From: Litchfieldella qijiaojingensis
Lineage (GTDB): Bacteria; Pseudomonadota; Gammaproteobacteria; Pseudomonadales; Halomonadaceae
Length of the DNA: 64,000 bases
NCBI RefSeq assembly: GCF_014651875.1
Contig: NZ_BMXS01000005.1
Span: 118,853-182,852 of the forward strand
Direction: 5' to 3'
Part shown: positions 25,636 through 34,497 of the stretch, piece by piece
How the letters are laid out: each line of letters begins with the position of its first letter
Numbering within the stretch: the stretch's first letter is position 1
Program-made: the position numbers and the translations under genes
The notes under the pieces: model-generated
Databases searched by the model: none
What the model was told of the DNA's origin: nothing
Seen by the model: only the letters and a program-made list of their open reading frames with translations

Positions 25636-26625
25636 ATGACTGTATCCGCTTCCCTGACGCGACAGCAGATCACCGCCGAGTTCCATAGCCCCGACTCGGC
25701 CTGCCGCTGGATGTGTGGCATCAACGGCCCTCATCGCCTCGAGGTGCCGCACCCCAAAGAGCTCAGCTTTCGCCACCAGGGCACCAGCCTGGGCAACGTC
25801 TCCATCGGCATCATCGAATACTCGACCCCCGTCCATATCGACATCGCCGACCTGACCCATAGCTACAGCATCAGCCTGCCCTTGCACGGCACCCAAAGCT
25901 TCGAGCTCCGGGGCGACGCCTTCGGCTCCGATAGCGGCGTGGCCGCCATCATCTCCCCCAGTCAGCCGCTGCAGCTGAGCATGGACGAGAGTTGCCGGAA
26001 GCGCCTGGTACGGCTGTCACGCCAGGCCATCGAACGCAAGCTCTCCCAGTTGCTCAGCCATGAACTGCCCCGCCCGGTAATCTTCGACCCACGAATGCCG
26101 CTGAGCGGCACGGTGCAGGAGTGGTGGCGCATGGTCGCCAACCTGCAGGAGATGCTCGATGCCGAGGGGTCGCTCTGTGACCTGCCCGAGGTGTGGAGCA
26201 ACTTCGAGAATTCGCTGATCACTAGCCTGCTCTACACCCAGCCCCATAACTACTCAAGCGAGCTACTGGACCGCCAGCAGGGCCGCCCGGCCTATCTCTC
26301 CCGGCTCGATGCCCTGTTCCGAGACTCCCTGGACCAGCCGTTGGGACTGGCCGACCTGGAGCGCGCCACCGGCGTCTCCCGGGAGCGCCTCTATCGCGAC
26401 TTCCACACCCACTTCGGGGTCTCCCCCATCGCCTACTTCCGCCAGCGCCGCTTCGAGCATGTGCGCCAGCGCCTGGAACAAGCCACACCGATGGAAAGCG
26501 TCTCGAGCATCGCCATGGACTGCGGCTTCCAGCAACTAGGCCGTTTCTCTCAGGAATACAAGGCGCGCTTCGGGGAGCTGCCTTCGGAGACCCTCAAACG
26601 CCGCAGTACCATCCCACTACAATGA
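25636..26625 (+). CDS. benR: AraC/XylS-family transcriptional activator of benzoate genes
   Basis: 329 residues from ATG 25636, preceded by AGGAGGAACC; an upstream GTG in frame is less likely. The N-terminal half is a cupin-like effector domain of AraC-binding type. The C-terminal residues about 225-329 hold the two helix-turn-helix motifs: LADLERATGVSRERLYRDFHTHFG and SIAMDCGFQQLGRFSQEYKARFGELPS. It is divergent from benA, with direct repeats in the shared 336-bp gap, and probably activates ben expression with benzoate as effector. Confidence 0.88.
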   Translation: MTVSASLTRQQITAEFHSPDSACRWMCGINGPHRLEVPHPKELSFRHQGTSLGNVSIGIIEYSTPVHIDIADLTHSYSISLPLHGTQSFELRGDAFGSDSGVAAIISPSQPLQLSMDESCRKRLVRLSRQAIERKLSQLLSHELPRPVIFDPRMPLSGTVQEWWRMVANLQEMLDAEGSLCDLPEVWSNFENSLITSLLYTQPHNYSSELLDRQQGRPAYLSRLDALFRDSLDQPLGLADLERATGVSRERLYRDFHTHFGVSPIAYFRQRRFEHVRQRLEQATPMESVSSIAMDCGFQQLGRFSQEYKARFGELPSETLKRRSTIPLQ

Positions 26626-26708
26626 CTCCCACGGCCCACCGCCTGGCGAGACGGCAGCCAGAGACGTCACGTTCCGCAGAAGGTGCGCACAGGCTCCATT
26701 ATTATTCC

Positions 26709-27401
26709 TCAGCCGGTGCCGGCCAGCGTCGTGCCGCTAAGCTCCCTCACGCTGGCGACGAAATCGCTGAAGCGCTCGCCCTGGATCAGCACGTGCTGGC
26801 GTAGCGCGTCTTCGGCGGCCTGCGCATCACCCGCCTCGATCGCCGCCACGATGTCACGATGCTCGGCCAGCGAGGTGCCCATGCGATGGCGTACCTGCAA
26901 TTGCAAGCGGCGGTAGGGCTTCAGCCTCTGTTTCAACTGACGGGCTTCCTCGGCCAGAAAGCCGTTGTGGCTGGCGGCATAGATGCAATGATGGAAGGCT
27001 TCGTTCTCGTAGTAATACTCGTCGGGGTTGCCGGCCTCGGCAGCGGCTTCGCAACGCTCCAGAGCCTGACGCAGTTCGAGCATTTCCAACTGGGTGATTC
27101 GACGCGCCGCCAAGCGCCCACACATGCCTTCCAGTTCGGCCATGACCTCGAACATCTCGATCAACTGGTCGATACCGACCTTGGCCACGAACGTGCCTTT
27201 CTTCGGAGACACCGTCACCAGGCCACTGGCCACCAGTTGCTGGATCGCCTCGCGCACCGGCGTGCGCGACACCTGGAACTCCTTGCCCAATGTTTCCGGA
27301 TCGAGCCGCTCTCCCGGGGCTCGACGACCGTTGATGATATCGTCTTCCAGCGAATCCCTGAGTCGCTGGGCATTCGATCGTTTTACGCCGTTCACGGCCA
27401 C
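26709..27401 (-). CDS. GntR/FCD-family regulator, probable malonate regulator MatR-like
   Basis: 230 residues. The N-terminal winged helix (residues about 10-75) has LEDDIINGRRAPGERLDPETLGKEFQVSRTPVREAIQQLVASGLV, the GntR hallmark. The C-terminal FCD ligand domain has metal-type His positions in ENEAFHHCIYAASHN and HRDIVAAIEAGDAQAAEDALRQHV. It is divergent from a TRAP transporter operon that ends in malonyl-CoA decarboxylase and malonyl-CoA synthetase genes, so malonate-responsive repression is the likely role. A fitting palindrome lies at 27610-27623. Confidence 0.85.
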   Translation of the reverse strand: MAVNGVKRSNAQRLRDSLEDDIINGRRAPGERLDPETLGKEFQVSRTPVREAIQQLVASGLVTVSPKKGTFVAKVGIDQLIEMFEVMAELEGMCGRLAARRITQLEMLELRQALERCEAAAEAGNPDEYYYENEAFHHCIYAASHNGFLAEEARQLKQRLKPYRRLQLQVRHRMGTSLAEHRDIVAAIEAGDAQAAEDALRQHVLIQGERFSDFVASVRELSGTTLAGTG

Positions 27402-27446
27402 CTCCTACAAGGCATTCGTGTCTGGGGCCGGGCTGGCCACACTCTC

Positions 27447-27528
27447 GTGGGAGCGCAGATTTTCTGCGCGATCCGGCCGCAGGCCGGTCATTGGCGGCCC
27501 CTTCCATCGCGCCCACGGGCGCTCCTAC
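27447..27528. repeat. REP-like inverted pair
   Basis: GTGGGAGCGCAGATTTTC and, on the opposite strand at the other end, GTAGGAGCGCCCGTGGGCG followed by CGATGGAAGG. Both are variants of the GTAGGAGCG(A/G)CCGTGG repeat found four times inside recD at 58692-59040. The two copies face each other, as in BIME-type pairs, and fold into stem-loops. They lie between the GntR gene and its divergent TRAP operon. Confidence 0.6.
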
Positions 27529-27582
27529 GTGACGCTTCTCCACAACGCTATGCCACTACCACTTTTGTCTAGCGTCACGGGA

Positions 27583-27623
27583 TTGACACTAGTATAGCAA
27601 AGGGTCTATTGATGTATACATCA
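27583..27623 (+). promoter_or_regulatory. matP promoter and GntR-type operator
   Basis: A consensus -35 TTGACA (27583-27588) is followed after 18 bp by TATTGA. Overlapping and just downstream is the perfect 14-bp palindrome TGATGTATACATCA (27610-27623). FCD-type GntR regulators typically bind short palindromes centred on GTATAC. Its position over the -10 and start region fits a repressor, presumably the divergent regulator encoded at 26709-27401. Confidence 0.6.
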
Positions 27624-27674
27624 GCGACGCTGATAAACATTTCAACGCACAACAACAATGCATTTGGAGACGCC

Positions 27675-28676
27675 ATGAAACGCTCAATCACGCCAGCGAT
27701 CGCCTCCTTCACCCTGGCAGCCCTCGCCTTCAGCAGCATCGCCTCGGCACAGACCGTCCTGCGTGCCTCGCATCAGTTCCCCGGTGGCCAAGGGGACGTT
27801 CGCGACGAGATGGTGCAATTGATGGCCAAACACGTGGCCGATGCCGATGTCGGCCTGGAGATCGAGGTCTATCCGGGTCAATCGCTATTCAAGGCAAAAG
27901 AACAGTGGGGCGCCCTGGTTCGCGGTCGCCTGGACATGACCGCGCTGCCGCTCGACTACGCTAGTGGTCGTCATCCGGAGTTCTCCGCCACGTTGATGCC
28001 GGGACTGGTGCGCAACCATGAGCATGCCCGGCGACTCAACGACTCCGAGTTCATGGGCATGATCAAGGATGTGATCCAGGAGGGTGGAGCTCGGGTGTTG
28101 GCCGATGCCTGGCTGGCCGGCGGTTTCGCCTCCAGCGAGCGTTGCATCACCGCGCCGGATACCGTCGAAGGCCAAACCCTGCGCGCCGCCGGTCCCGCCT
28201 TCGACGAAATGCTGGAAACCGCCGGCGCCTCGATCGCTTCGATGCCCTCCTCGGAGATCTACACCGCCATGCAGACCGGTGTGCTGGACGGTGCCAACAC
28301 CTCTTCAGGTTCGTTCGTGTCCTACCGTATCTACGAGCAGGTCACCTGCCTGACCGAGCCGGGAGACAATGCGCTGTGGTTCATGTATGAGCCGATTCTA
28401 ATTTCCGAACAGAGCTGGAACAACCTCAACGAGGAGCAACAACAGGCACTGCTGGAAGCTGGACAAGCCGCCGAGGATTTCTTCGTCGAGGAAGCCAGGG
28501 CGCTCGACCAGACCATGGTCGACGTTTTCCGTGAGAACGGTGTCGAAGTGGTCAGCATGTCGCAGGAGGACTACTACGCCTGGTTGCAGATTGCCAAGGA
28601 GAGTTCCTACAAGTCGTTCGCCGAGAACGTGCCCAACGGCCAAGCCCTGATCGACGCCGCTCTCGCGGTGGAATGA
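27675..28676 (+). CDS. TRAP transporter substrate-binding protein, probable malonate binder
   Basis: 333 residues from ATG 27675 (TTGGAGACGCC upstream). A signal peptide ending near SSIASAQ precedes TVLRASHQFPGG. DctP-family features include EVYPGQSLFKAKEQWGALVRGRLDM, EGQTLRAAGPAFDEML and SSEIYTAMQTGVLDGANTS. It heads a run of DctP, DctQ, DctM, malonyl-CoA decarboxylase and malonyl-CoA synthetase, an arrangement like the malonate matPQM-AB loci of rhizobia, so malonate is the likely substrate. Confidence 0.9.
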   Translation: MKRSITPAIASFTLAALAFSSIASAQTVLRASHQFPGGQGDVRDEMVQLMAKHVADADVGLEIEVYPGQSLFKAKEQWGALVRGRLDMTALPLDYASGRHPEFSATLMPGLVRNHEHARRLNDSEFMGMIKDVIQEGGARVLADAWLAGGFASSERCITAPDTVEGQTLRAAGPAFDEMLETAGASIASMPSSEIYTAMQTGVLDGANTSSGSFVSYRIYEQVTCLTEPGDNALWFMYEPILISEQSWNNLNEEQQQALLEAGQAAEDFFVEEARALDQTMVDVFRENGVEVVSMSQEDYYAWLQIAKESSYKSFAENVPNGQALIDAALAVE

Positions 28677-28749
28677 GGCCGTAGCAATGCGTTCAGACAC
28701 GCTGGGCCGCCCCCTCGAGGGCGGCCACCACGCATTGACGGAGGGCACC

Positions 28750-29271
28750 ATGGAACACTCCCGCACCCACTCCGCCGCAACGCCCGGCGCGTTCGTCGGC
28801 GGCTACATTCGCCTGATGGACAGGCTATCGCGTTTCACTGCCTACCTCGCCGCGGCGCTGTTCATCGCCGGGGTGGTGGTGGTGTGCCAGATGGTCTTCG
28901 TGCGCTATATCCTGGGCGAGAGCACCAGCTGGCAAACCGAATTCACGGTCTTTTCCGTGACTGCCGCCATGTTGATGGGCAGTCCATATGTGCTGATGAC
29001 CGGCGGTCATGTTTCGGTCAGCGTGCTGCCCGATAGCCTCTCCGGGTTGCCCCAAAAAATCATGCGCCTGATCGCTTCCCTTGCCGGCCTCGCCTTCTGC
29101 GCCGCGTTGGCCTATGCCTCCTGGGTCTATGTCTACGAGGCCTGGCACGGTGGCTGGACCACCGGCACGGTGTGGAATCCGCCACTGTGGCCGGCGGTAT
29201 TGCCCATGACGGTGGGCGCCACGCTGCTGACGCTGCAGTACATCGCCGAAATTTTGCGTGGGGAGGAGTGA
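28750..29271 (+). CDS. TRAP transporter small permease (DctQ), probable malonate transporter
   Basis: 173 residues from ATG 28750, preceded by GGAGGG; a start 63 bp upstream is possible but lacks a comparable site. There are four hydrophobic segments, including LAAALFIAGVVVVCQMVFVRYIL and LPMTVGATLLTLQYIAEIL, with the DctQ motif LMTGGHVSVSVLPD. It is followed 2 bp later by the large-permease gene. Confidence 0.88.
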   Translation: MEHSRTHSAATPGAFVGGYIRLMDRLSRFTAYLAAALFIAGVVVVCQMVFVRYILGESTSWQTEFTVFSVTAAMLMGSPYVLMTGGHVSVSVLPDSLSGLPQKIMRLIASLAGLAFCAALAYASWVYVYEAWHGGWTTGTVWNPPLWPAVLPMTVGATLLTLQYIAEILRGEE

Positions 29272-29273
29272 GC

Positions 29274-30608
29274 ATGGATCCCGTTACCGCCGGCATTCTC
29301 GTCGCCATCGGCCTGGTCGTGCTGATGGCCATCGGCACGCCCATCGCTTTCGCCCTGGGCGGCATCTCGTTGATAGCCTTGGTCGCCGACCGCGGCATGA
29401 GCGAGCTGACCTACTTCGGCGAGACCTTCTTCGACCGTATCGCCGAATTCGGCTTCGTCGCCATCCCCATGTTCATCCTGATGGGTGCCGCCGTGGCCTC
29501 CTCGCCCACTGGTCGCGACCTCTACCGCTCGCTGGATCTGTGGCTGGGCAAAATGCCCGGAGGACTGGCAATCTCCAATATCGGCGCCTGCTCGATCTTC
29601 GCCGCCCTCTCCGGCTCGTCGCCGGCTACCTGCGCGGCGATCGGCAAGATGGGCATTCCCGAGATGCGTAGCCGTGGCTATCCCGATGGCGTCGCCGCCG
29701 GCTGCATCGCTGCCGGGGGCACCCTGGGCATCCTCATTCCGCCCTCGGTGACGATGATCATCTACGGCATTTCCACCGAGACCTCGATCGGTCGCCTGTT
29801 CATTGCTGGCGTGATTCCCGGCTTCATGCTCGCCGGCCTGTTCATGATCTGGACACTGATCGCCTGCAAGCTGGCCGGTGGCTACCACAATCCCCTGGCC
29901 GCGACCGCGGAGAAGGTCAAGCGCAACATCCGCGAGAACGTCGATGCCAACCTCAAGGCGCTGGTGCGGGTACTGCCCTTCCTGGCCGTGGTGATCGGCA
30001 TCCTGTTCGCACTCTACGGCGGGGTAGCTACGCCCTCCGAGGCGGCCGGGGTGGGTGCCTTCCTGTGCCTGGCGCTGGCCATCATCATCTACCGCATGTG
30101 GCAGGTGAAGCCCATCAAGCTGATTATGCGCGACTCGCTGCGCGAGAGCGTGATGATCATGTTGATCATCGCCGCCGCCGAGGTATTCGCCTATGCGCTG
30201 TCGTCGCTGTTCATCACCCAGACCGTGGCCGGCGCCATTGCCGACCTGGAGGTCAACCGCTGGGTACTGATGGGCGTGATCAACGTGTTTCTGCTGGTGG
30301 CTGGTTTCTTTCTGCCCCCAGTGGCGGTGATCGTGATGACCGCGCCGATCCTGATGCCGATCATCCTGGCCGCCAACTTCGATCCCTACTGGTTCGCGGT
30401 GGTGCTGACCATCAACCTGGAGATCGGCCTGATCACTCCGCCAGTGGGGCTCAACCTGTTCATCATCAACAGCATCGCGCCGGACATCTCCCTACGCAAC
30501 GTGCTGATGGGCAGCCTGCCCTATGCTCTGTGCATGGTGCTGGGAATCCTGTTGCTGTGCTTCTTCCCGGGACTGGCCACCTGGCTGCCCGACCTGATCA
30601 TGGGCTGA
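29274..30608 (+). CDS. TRAP transporter large permease (DctM), probable malonate transporter
   Basis: 444 residues from ATG 29274, which follows GGGGAGGAGTGAGC. A polytopic membrane protein with DctM motifs FVAIPMFILMGAAVASS, ALSGSSPATCAAIGKMGIPEM, GGTLGILIPPSVTMIIYG and GLITPPVGLNLFIINSI. It completes the transporter and precedes the decarboxylase gene by 16 bp. Confidence 0.92.
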   Translation: MDPVTAGILVAIGLVVLMAIGTPIAFALGGISLIALVADRGMSELTYFGETFFDRIAEFGFVAIPMFILMGAAVASSPTGRDLYRSLDLWLGKMPGGLAISNIGACSIFAALSGSSPATCAAIGKMGIPEMRSRGYPDGVAAGCIAAGGTLGILIPPSVTMIIYGISTETSIGRLFIAGVIPGFMLAGLFMIWTLIACKLAGGYHNPLAATAEKVKRNIRENVDANLKALVRVLPFLAVVIGILFALYGGVATPSEAAGVGAFLCLALAIIIYRMWQVKPIKLIMRDSLRESVMIMLIIAAAEVFAYALSSLFITQTVAGAIADLEVNRWVLMGVINVFLLVAGFFLPPVAVIVMTAPILMPIILAANFDPYWFAVVLTINLEIGLITPPVGLNLFIINSIAPDISLRNVLMGSLPYALCMVLGILLLCFFPGLATWLPDLIMG

Positions 30609-30624
30609 AGGAGGACGCTCGATC

Positions 30625-31980
30625 ATGAACATGACCTTCCTGCAGGAGCTGTTCAACAACATCACCCAGCGTGATGCCCTGCTGAGGCGCCGCCAGTACA
30701 CGCCGGAAACGCTGGACCACGCGCGCCTGACACAAGCCTGCCATGCGCTGCTGGAGAGCGACGGCGAGGCCTCCAGCATCGCCCTGGCGAGTCGCGCACT
30801 GGACATGTACAACCGGCTCGACGATGTCGAGAAGCGGCAATTCTTCACGCGCCTGGCGGAAGCGTTCGCCGCCGACCCGCAAGAGATCGATGCGGCCTAC
30901 GAGAGCTATCACCAGACCCGCGACAATCGCAGCCTGCATGCGCTGTTCACTGTCTGCGAGCCACGCCGCCAGGAATTGCTGCGCCGCTTGAACCTGGCCA
31001 GCGACGGCACCCATGCGCTGGTACGCATGCGCGAGGACCTGCTGCGCATACGCCGTGACACGCCGGAACTCGACGCCATCGACGCCGACTTCGCCCACCT
31101 GTTCGGCTCATGGTTCAACCGTGGCTTCCTGGTACTCAAGCGCATCGACTGGAACACGCCGGCATCGATCCTCGAGAAGATCATCCGCTACGAGGCGGTT
31201 CACGAGATCCAGGACTGGAACGACCTGCGCCGCCGACTGGACGCCCGTGACCGGCGTTGTTTCGCCTTCTTTCACCCGGCGATCGGCGACGAGCCGCTGA
31301 TCTTCGTCGAGGTGGCCCTGCACAAGGGCTTGCCGCAACGGATCCAGCCGATCCTCGAGGCCGAGCACCACGAGATCGACGACCCCGAGTCGGCGGATAC
31401 CGCGGCCTTCTTCGGCATCAGTAACTGCCAGACAGGGCTGCGCGGCATCTCCTTCGGCAACTTCCTGATCAAGCAGGTGGTCCAGGAGCTCAAGCAGGAG
31501 CTGCCGCAGTTGAAGCATTTCGTGACGCTGTCGCCGGTGCCCGGATTCCGCCAGTGGCTCGACGAGCGTCGCGACGACGAAAGCCTGCCGGAATCGCTGC
31601 GCAATGCCCTGGCCGAGCTAGAGATACCGGATTGGCACAGCGATCCAGAACGCGCCGAGCGCCTGAAGACGGTGATCAAGCCGCTTGCGGCTCGCTACCT
31701 GGTCGAGGAAAAGAACGCCAAGGGCCTGCCCGCCAATCCTGTCGCGCGCTTCCACCTGGGCAACGGCGCCGAGCTGCATCGCATCAACTGGCTCGGCGAC
31801 ATTTCGAACAAGGGCCTCAAGCAGGCTGCCGGGCTGATGGTCAACTACCTCTACGTCCTCGACGACATTGAACGCAACCACGAGAACTACATCGCCAACG
31901 CCACCGTGGCCTGCTCGAGCGAGGTCCGCGACCTCCAGCGCCGGGCCCGGAAGCAGGCCAAGGGAGAGACCGTCAAATGA
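30625..31980 (+). CDS. Malonyl-CoA decarboxylase
   Basis: 451 residues, full length for the bacterial family. An N-terminal helical domain is followed by the GNAT-like catalytic domain from about residue 160. The catalytic Ser is expected in FVTLSPVPGFRQW and the His in VARFHLGNGAELHRINWLGD. It converts malonyl-CoA to acetyl-CoA and CO2. The stop overlaps the start of the malonyl-CoA synthetase gene by 4 bp, so together they turn imported malonate into acetyl-CoA. The usual name is MatA or MLYCD. Confidence 0.93.
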   Translation: MNMTFLQELFNNITQRDALLRRRQYTPETLDHARLTQACHALLESDGEASSIALASRALDMYNRLDDVEKRQFFTRLAEAFAADPQEIDAAYESYHQTRDNRSLHALFTVCEPRRQELLRRLNLASDGTHALVRMREDLLRIRRDTPELDAIDADFAHLFGSWFNRGFLVLKRIDWNTPASILEKIIRYEAVHEIQDWNDLRRRLDARDRRCFAFFHPAIGDEPLIFVEVALHKGLPQRIQPILEAEHHEIDDPESADTAAFFGISNCQTGLRGISFGNFLIKQVVQELKQELPQLKHFVTLSPVPGFRQWLDERRDDESLPESLRNALAELEIPDWHSDPERAERLKTVIKPLAARYLVEEKNAKGLPANPVARFHLGNGAELHRINWLGDISNKGLKQAAGLMVNYLYVLDDIERNHENYIANATVACSSEVRDLQRRARKQAKGETVK

Positions 31981-33494
31981 GCCATAACCTCTTCAGCACC
32001 TTCGCCGAGCGCATGCAGGCACGTGGCGACGCCGATTTCATCACCACCCGTGAAGGCCGCGGCTACACCTACGCCGAAGCGCTGGCGGCCAGCGCCCGCC
32101 TCGGCGGCGCGTTGGTAGCTCTGGGCGTGAAACCGGGCGACCGCGTCGCGGTGCAGGTCGACAAGAGCCCTGAGGCCATTCTGCTGTATCTCGCCTGTCT
32201 GCGGGTCGGCGGCGTCTACCTGCCGCTCAACACCGGCTATACCGGCGAAGAAATTCGCTATTTCCTGGGCGATGCCGAACCGGCACTGTTCGTGTGTCGT
32301 CCAACCAATATAGAGGGGGCTCGCAGCATCGCCGCCGAGAGCGGCTGCCCGGCGGTCGAGACACTGGGCACTGCGGGCGATGGCAGCCTGATGGAGGCCG
32401 CCGAACGCGCCACACCCTACGACGACATCGAACCCCGCGATGCCAACGACTTGGCGGCGATCCTGTATACTTCGGGCACCACGGGACGCTCCAAGGGGGC
32501 GATGCTCACTCACCGCAACCTCGGCTCCAACGCGGCCACGCTGGCGGAAGCCTGGCACTTCACCGAGAGCGACCGGCTGATCCATGCCCTGCCGATCTTC
32601 CATACCCATGGTCTGTTCGTCGCCTGCAACGTCACCCTGACGGTCGGCTCGAGCCTGCTGTTCTTGCCCAAGTTCGATGTCGACGTGATCCTCGAGGAGC
32701 TGCCGCGCGGCACTGTGATGATGGGCGTGCCCACCTTCTACACGCGCCTGGTGCAGGATGCCCGCCTGACAGCGGAAGTGACCGCCAACATGCGGCTGTT
32801 CGTCTCCGGCTCGGCACCGCTGACCGCCGAGACCCACCAGGCTTTCGAGCAGCGCACTGGCCATGCGATCCTCGAGCGCTACGGCATGACCGAGACCAAC
32901 ATGAACATCTCCAACCCCTACGATGGCCAGCGCATCGCCGGCACCGTGGGCAAGCCGCTGCCTGGGGTGGAGATTCGCATCACCGACCGCGAGACCCACA
33001 CGCCGGTGCCCAACGGCGAGATCGGCATGCTCGAGATACGCGGCCCCAACGTCTTCATCGGCTATTGGCGCATGCCCGAGAAGACTCGCGAGGAGCTGCT
33101 CGAGGACGGCTTCTTCGTCACTGGCGACCTGGGAATGGTCGATGAACGCGGCTATGTACATATTGTCGGTCGCGACAAGGACCTGGTGATCTCGGGCGGC
33201 TACAACGTCTATCCCAAGGAGGTCGAGCAGGTGATCGACGAACTCGACGGCGTCATGGAATCGGCGGTGATCGGACTGCCCCACCCCGACTTCGGCGAAG
33301 GGGTCACCGCCGTGGTCGTGCCTCGCGCACAGTCACGACTGGATGAATCGACGGTGCTGGCCTCCCTGTCGGGCCGACTGGCCAAGTACAAGCAGCCCAA
33401 GCGGGTGTTCTTTGTCGACCAACTGCCGCGCAACACCATGGGCAAGGTGCAGAAGAACCAGCTGCGCCAGCAGTACCAGGACACCTATCGCTGA
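31977..33494 (+). CDS. matB: Malonyl-CoA synthetase
   Basis: 505 residues, an ANL-superfamily ligase. The P-loop is AILYTSGTTGRSKGAM, motif A5 LERYGMTETNMN, motif A7 GFFVTGDLGMVDERGYVHIVGRDKD, and the C-terminal catalytic Lys lies in NTMGKVQKNQLRQQY. It activates malonate with ATP and CoA. It is coupled to the decarboxylase gene. A degenerate copy of its last 120 bp or so occurs at 34240-34367. Confidence 0.92.
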   Translation: MSHNLFSTFAERMQARGDADFITTREGRGYTYAEALAASARLGGALVALGVKPGDRVAVQVDKSPEAILLYLACLRVGGVYLPLNTGYTGEEIRYFLGDAEPALFVCRPTNIEGARSIAAESGCPAVETLGTAGDGSLMEAAERATPYDDIEPRDANDLAAILYTSGTTGRSKGAMLTHRNLGSNAATLAEAWHFTESDRLIHALPIFHTHGLFVACNVTLTVGSSLLFLPKFDVDVILEELPRGTVMMGVPTFYTRLVQDARLTAEVTANMRLFVSGSAPLTAETHQAFEQRTGHAILERYGMTETNMNISNPYDGQRIAGTVGKPLPGVEIRITDRETHTPVPNGEIGMLEIRGPNVFIGYWRMPEKTREELLEDGFFVTGDLGMVDERGYVHIVGRDKDLVISGGYNVYPKEVEQVIDELDGVMESAVIGLPHPDFGEGVTAVVVPRAQSRLDESTVLASLSGRLAKYKQPKRVFFVDQLPRNTMGKVQKNQLRQQYQDTYR

Positions 33495-33619
33495 ACCGTC
33501 GCCGACGGCACGGAAATCCGGGCCCGACACGACGGCGACGCCGCGGCGGATGCCCAGCGCCCCCGTCGTATCGAGTCACGTACGCAGCGTCATTGAACCA
33601 CCCGGCAGGAGACATCGTC

Positions 33620-34222
33620 ATGGCGAAGGTCATCACCTACTATTACAGCCACGTCTCGCCCTGGAGCTATCTGGGTCACTCGCGACTCGGCGAGCTTGCC
33701 GCGCGCCACGGCGCCACCATCGACTACGTGCCGATCACGCTCAGCGAAATCTTCCCCAAGACCGGCGGGCTGCCCCTGCCCAAGCGCGCCCCGGAGCGGC
33801 AGGCCTATCGTATGGACGAACTCAAGCGCTGGCCGCAGCTGCTCGGCATCCCCCTCAACAGGGAACCGAAGCACTTCCCGACGGATGACCGCCCGGCGGC
33901 TCGCCTGGCGCTGACGGCGAAGGCACAAGGGCATGACATCGCCGGCCTGTCACTGGCCCTGATGCGGGCTTGCTGGGTCGAGGAGCGCGACATCGCCGAG
34001 CCGGACACCCTGCGCGAGGTCGCCGACGCCTGCGGGCTGGATGGCCAGCGGCTGCTGAGCGAGTCGGATAGCGACCAGGGACAGCAGCGCCTCGACGAGG
34101 CTTGCGAGAAGGCCCTGGCGGCGGGTTGCTTCGGCTCGCCCTGGTATGTCGTCGACGGCGAGCCCTTCTGGGGCCAGGACCGCCTCGATCTGGTCGAGAA
34201 GGCCCTGACCGGCAAGCTCTGA
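33620..34222 (+). CDS. DsbA-family oxidoreductase, 2-hydroxychromene-2-carboxylate isomerase type
   Basis: 200 residues from ATG 33620 (AGGAGACATCGTC upstream). It has the thioredoxin-like kappa-GST/HCCA isomerase fold: YYYSHVSPWSYLGHSRL in place of the CXXC active site, with Ser where DsbA has Cys, and the C-terminal CFGSPWYVVDGEPFWGQDRLD. Such enzymes isomerise 2-hydroxychromene-2-carboxylate or conjugate glutathione; the true substrate is unknown. It lies between intact matB and the duplicated matB 3' end. Confidence 0.82.
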   Translation: MAKVITYYYSHVSPWSYLGHSRLGELAARHGATIDYVPITLSEIFPKTGGLPLPKRAPERQAYRMDELKRWPQLLGIPLNREPKHFPTDDRPAARLALTAKAQGHDIAGLSLALMRACWVEERDIAEPDTLREVADACGLDGQRLLSESDSDQGQQRLDEACEKALAAGCFGSPWYVVDGEPFWGQDRLDLVEKALTGKL

Positions 34223-34239
34223 GCCAGCGGGTCAGCTCA

Positions 34240-34367
34240 GGCCCGCTGGCCAAGTACAAGAGCCCAAGCGGGTGTTCTTCATCGACCAACTGCCGAGCAA
34301 CACCATGGGCAAGGTGCAGAAGAACCAGTTGCGCCAGCAGTATCAGGATATCTACGCCGCGTCCTGA
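34240..34367 (+). pseudogene. Duplicated, frameshifted 3' end of matB
   Basis: This segment repeats the last part of matB (about 33370-33494) nearly base for base: CTGGCCAAGTACAAG, then GGGTGTTCTT, CACCATGGGCAAGGTG and CAGAAGAACCAG. One base is missing after AAGTACAAG relative to matB, which shifts the frame. It ends at a TGA (34365-34367) in the original matB frame. It begins 18 bp after the DsbA-like gene stop, so it marks a tandem duplication or insertion event around that gene. Confidence 0.85.
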
Positions 34368-34497
34368 GCGACACGAGGGCCGGCCCGGCGAGTTTCGGCG
34401 ACCGATCACGATTCACGAGCGTGAGTCTCGAATGCATGGCCGAGGGACACAGCCGAGCCGGACCCTGTGCACTTCACACCGCCAGTCAGGAGCTGAC

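Noticed and set aside
31887..33284. 465-codon reverse frame across matB
   Set aside because: Antisense to an intact ANL ligase with all its motifs; no independent protein features.
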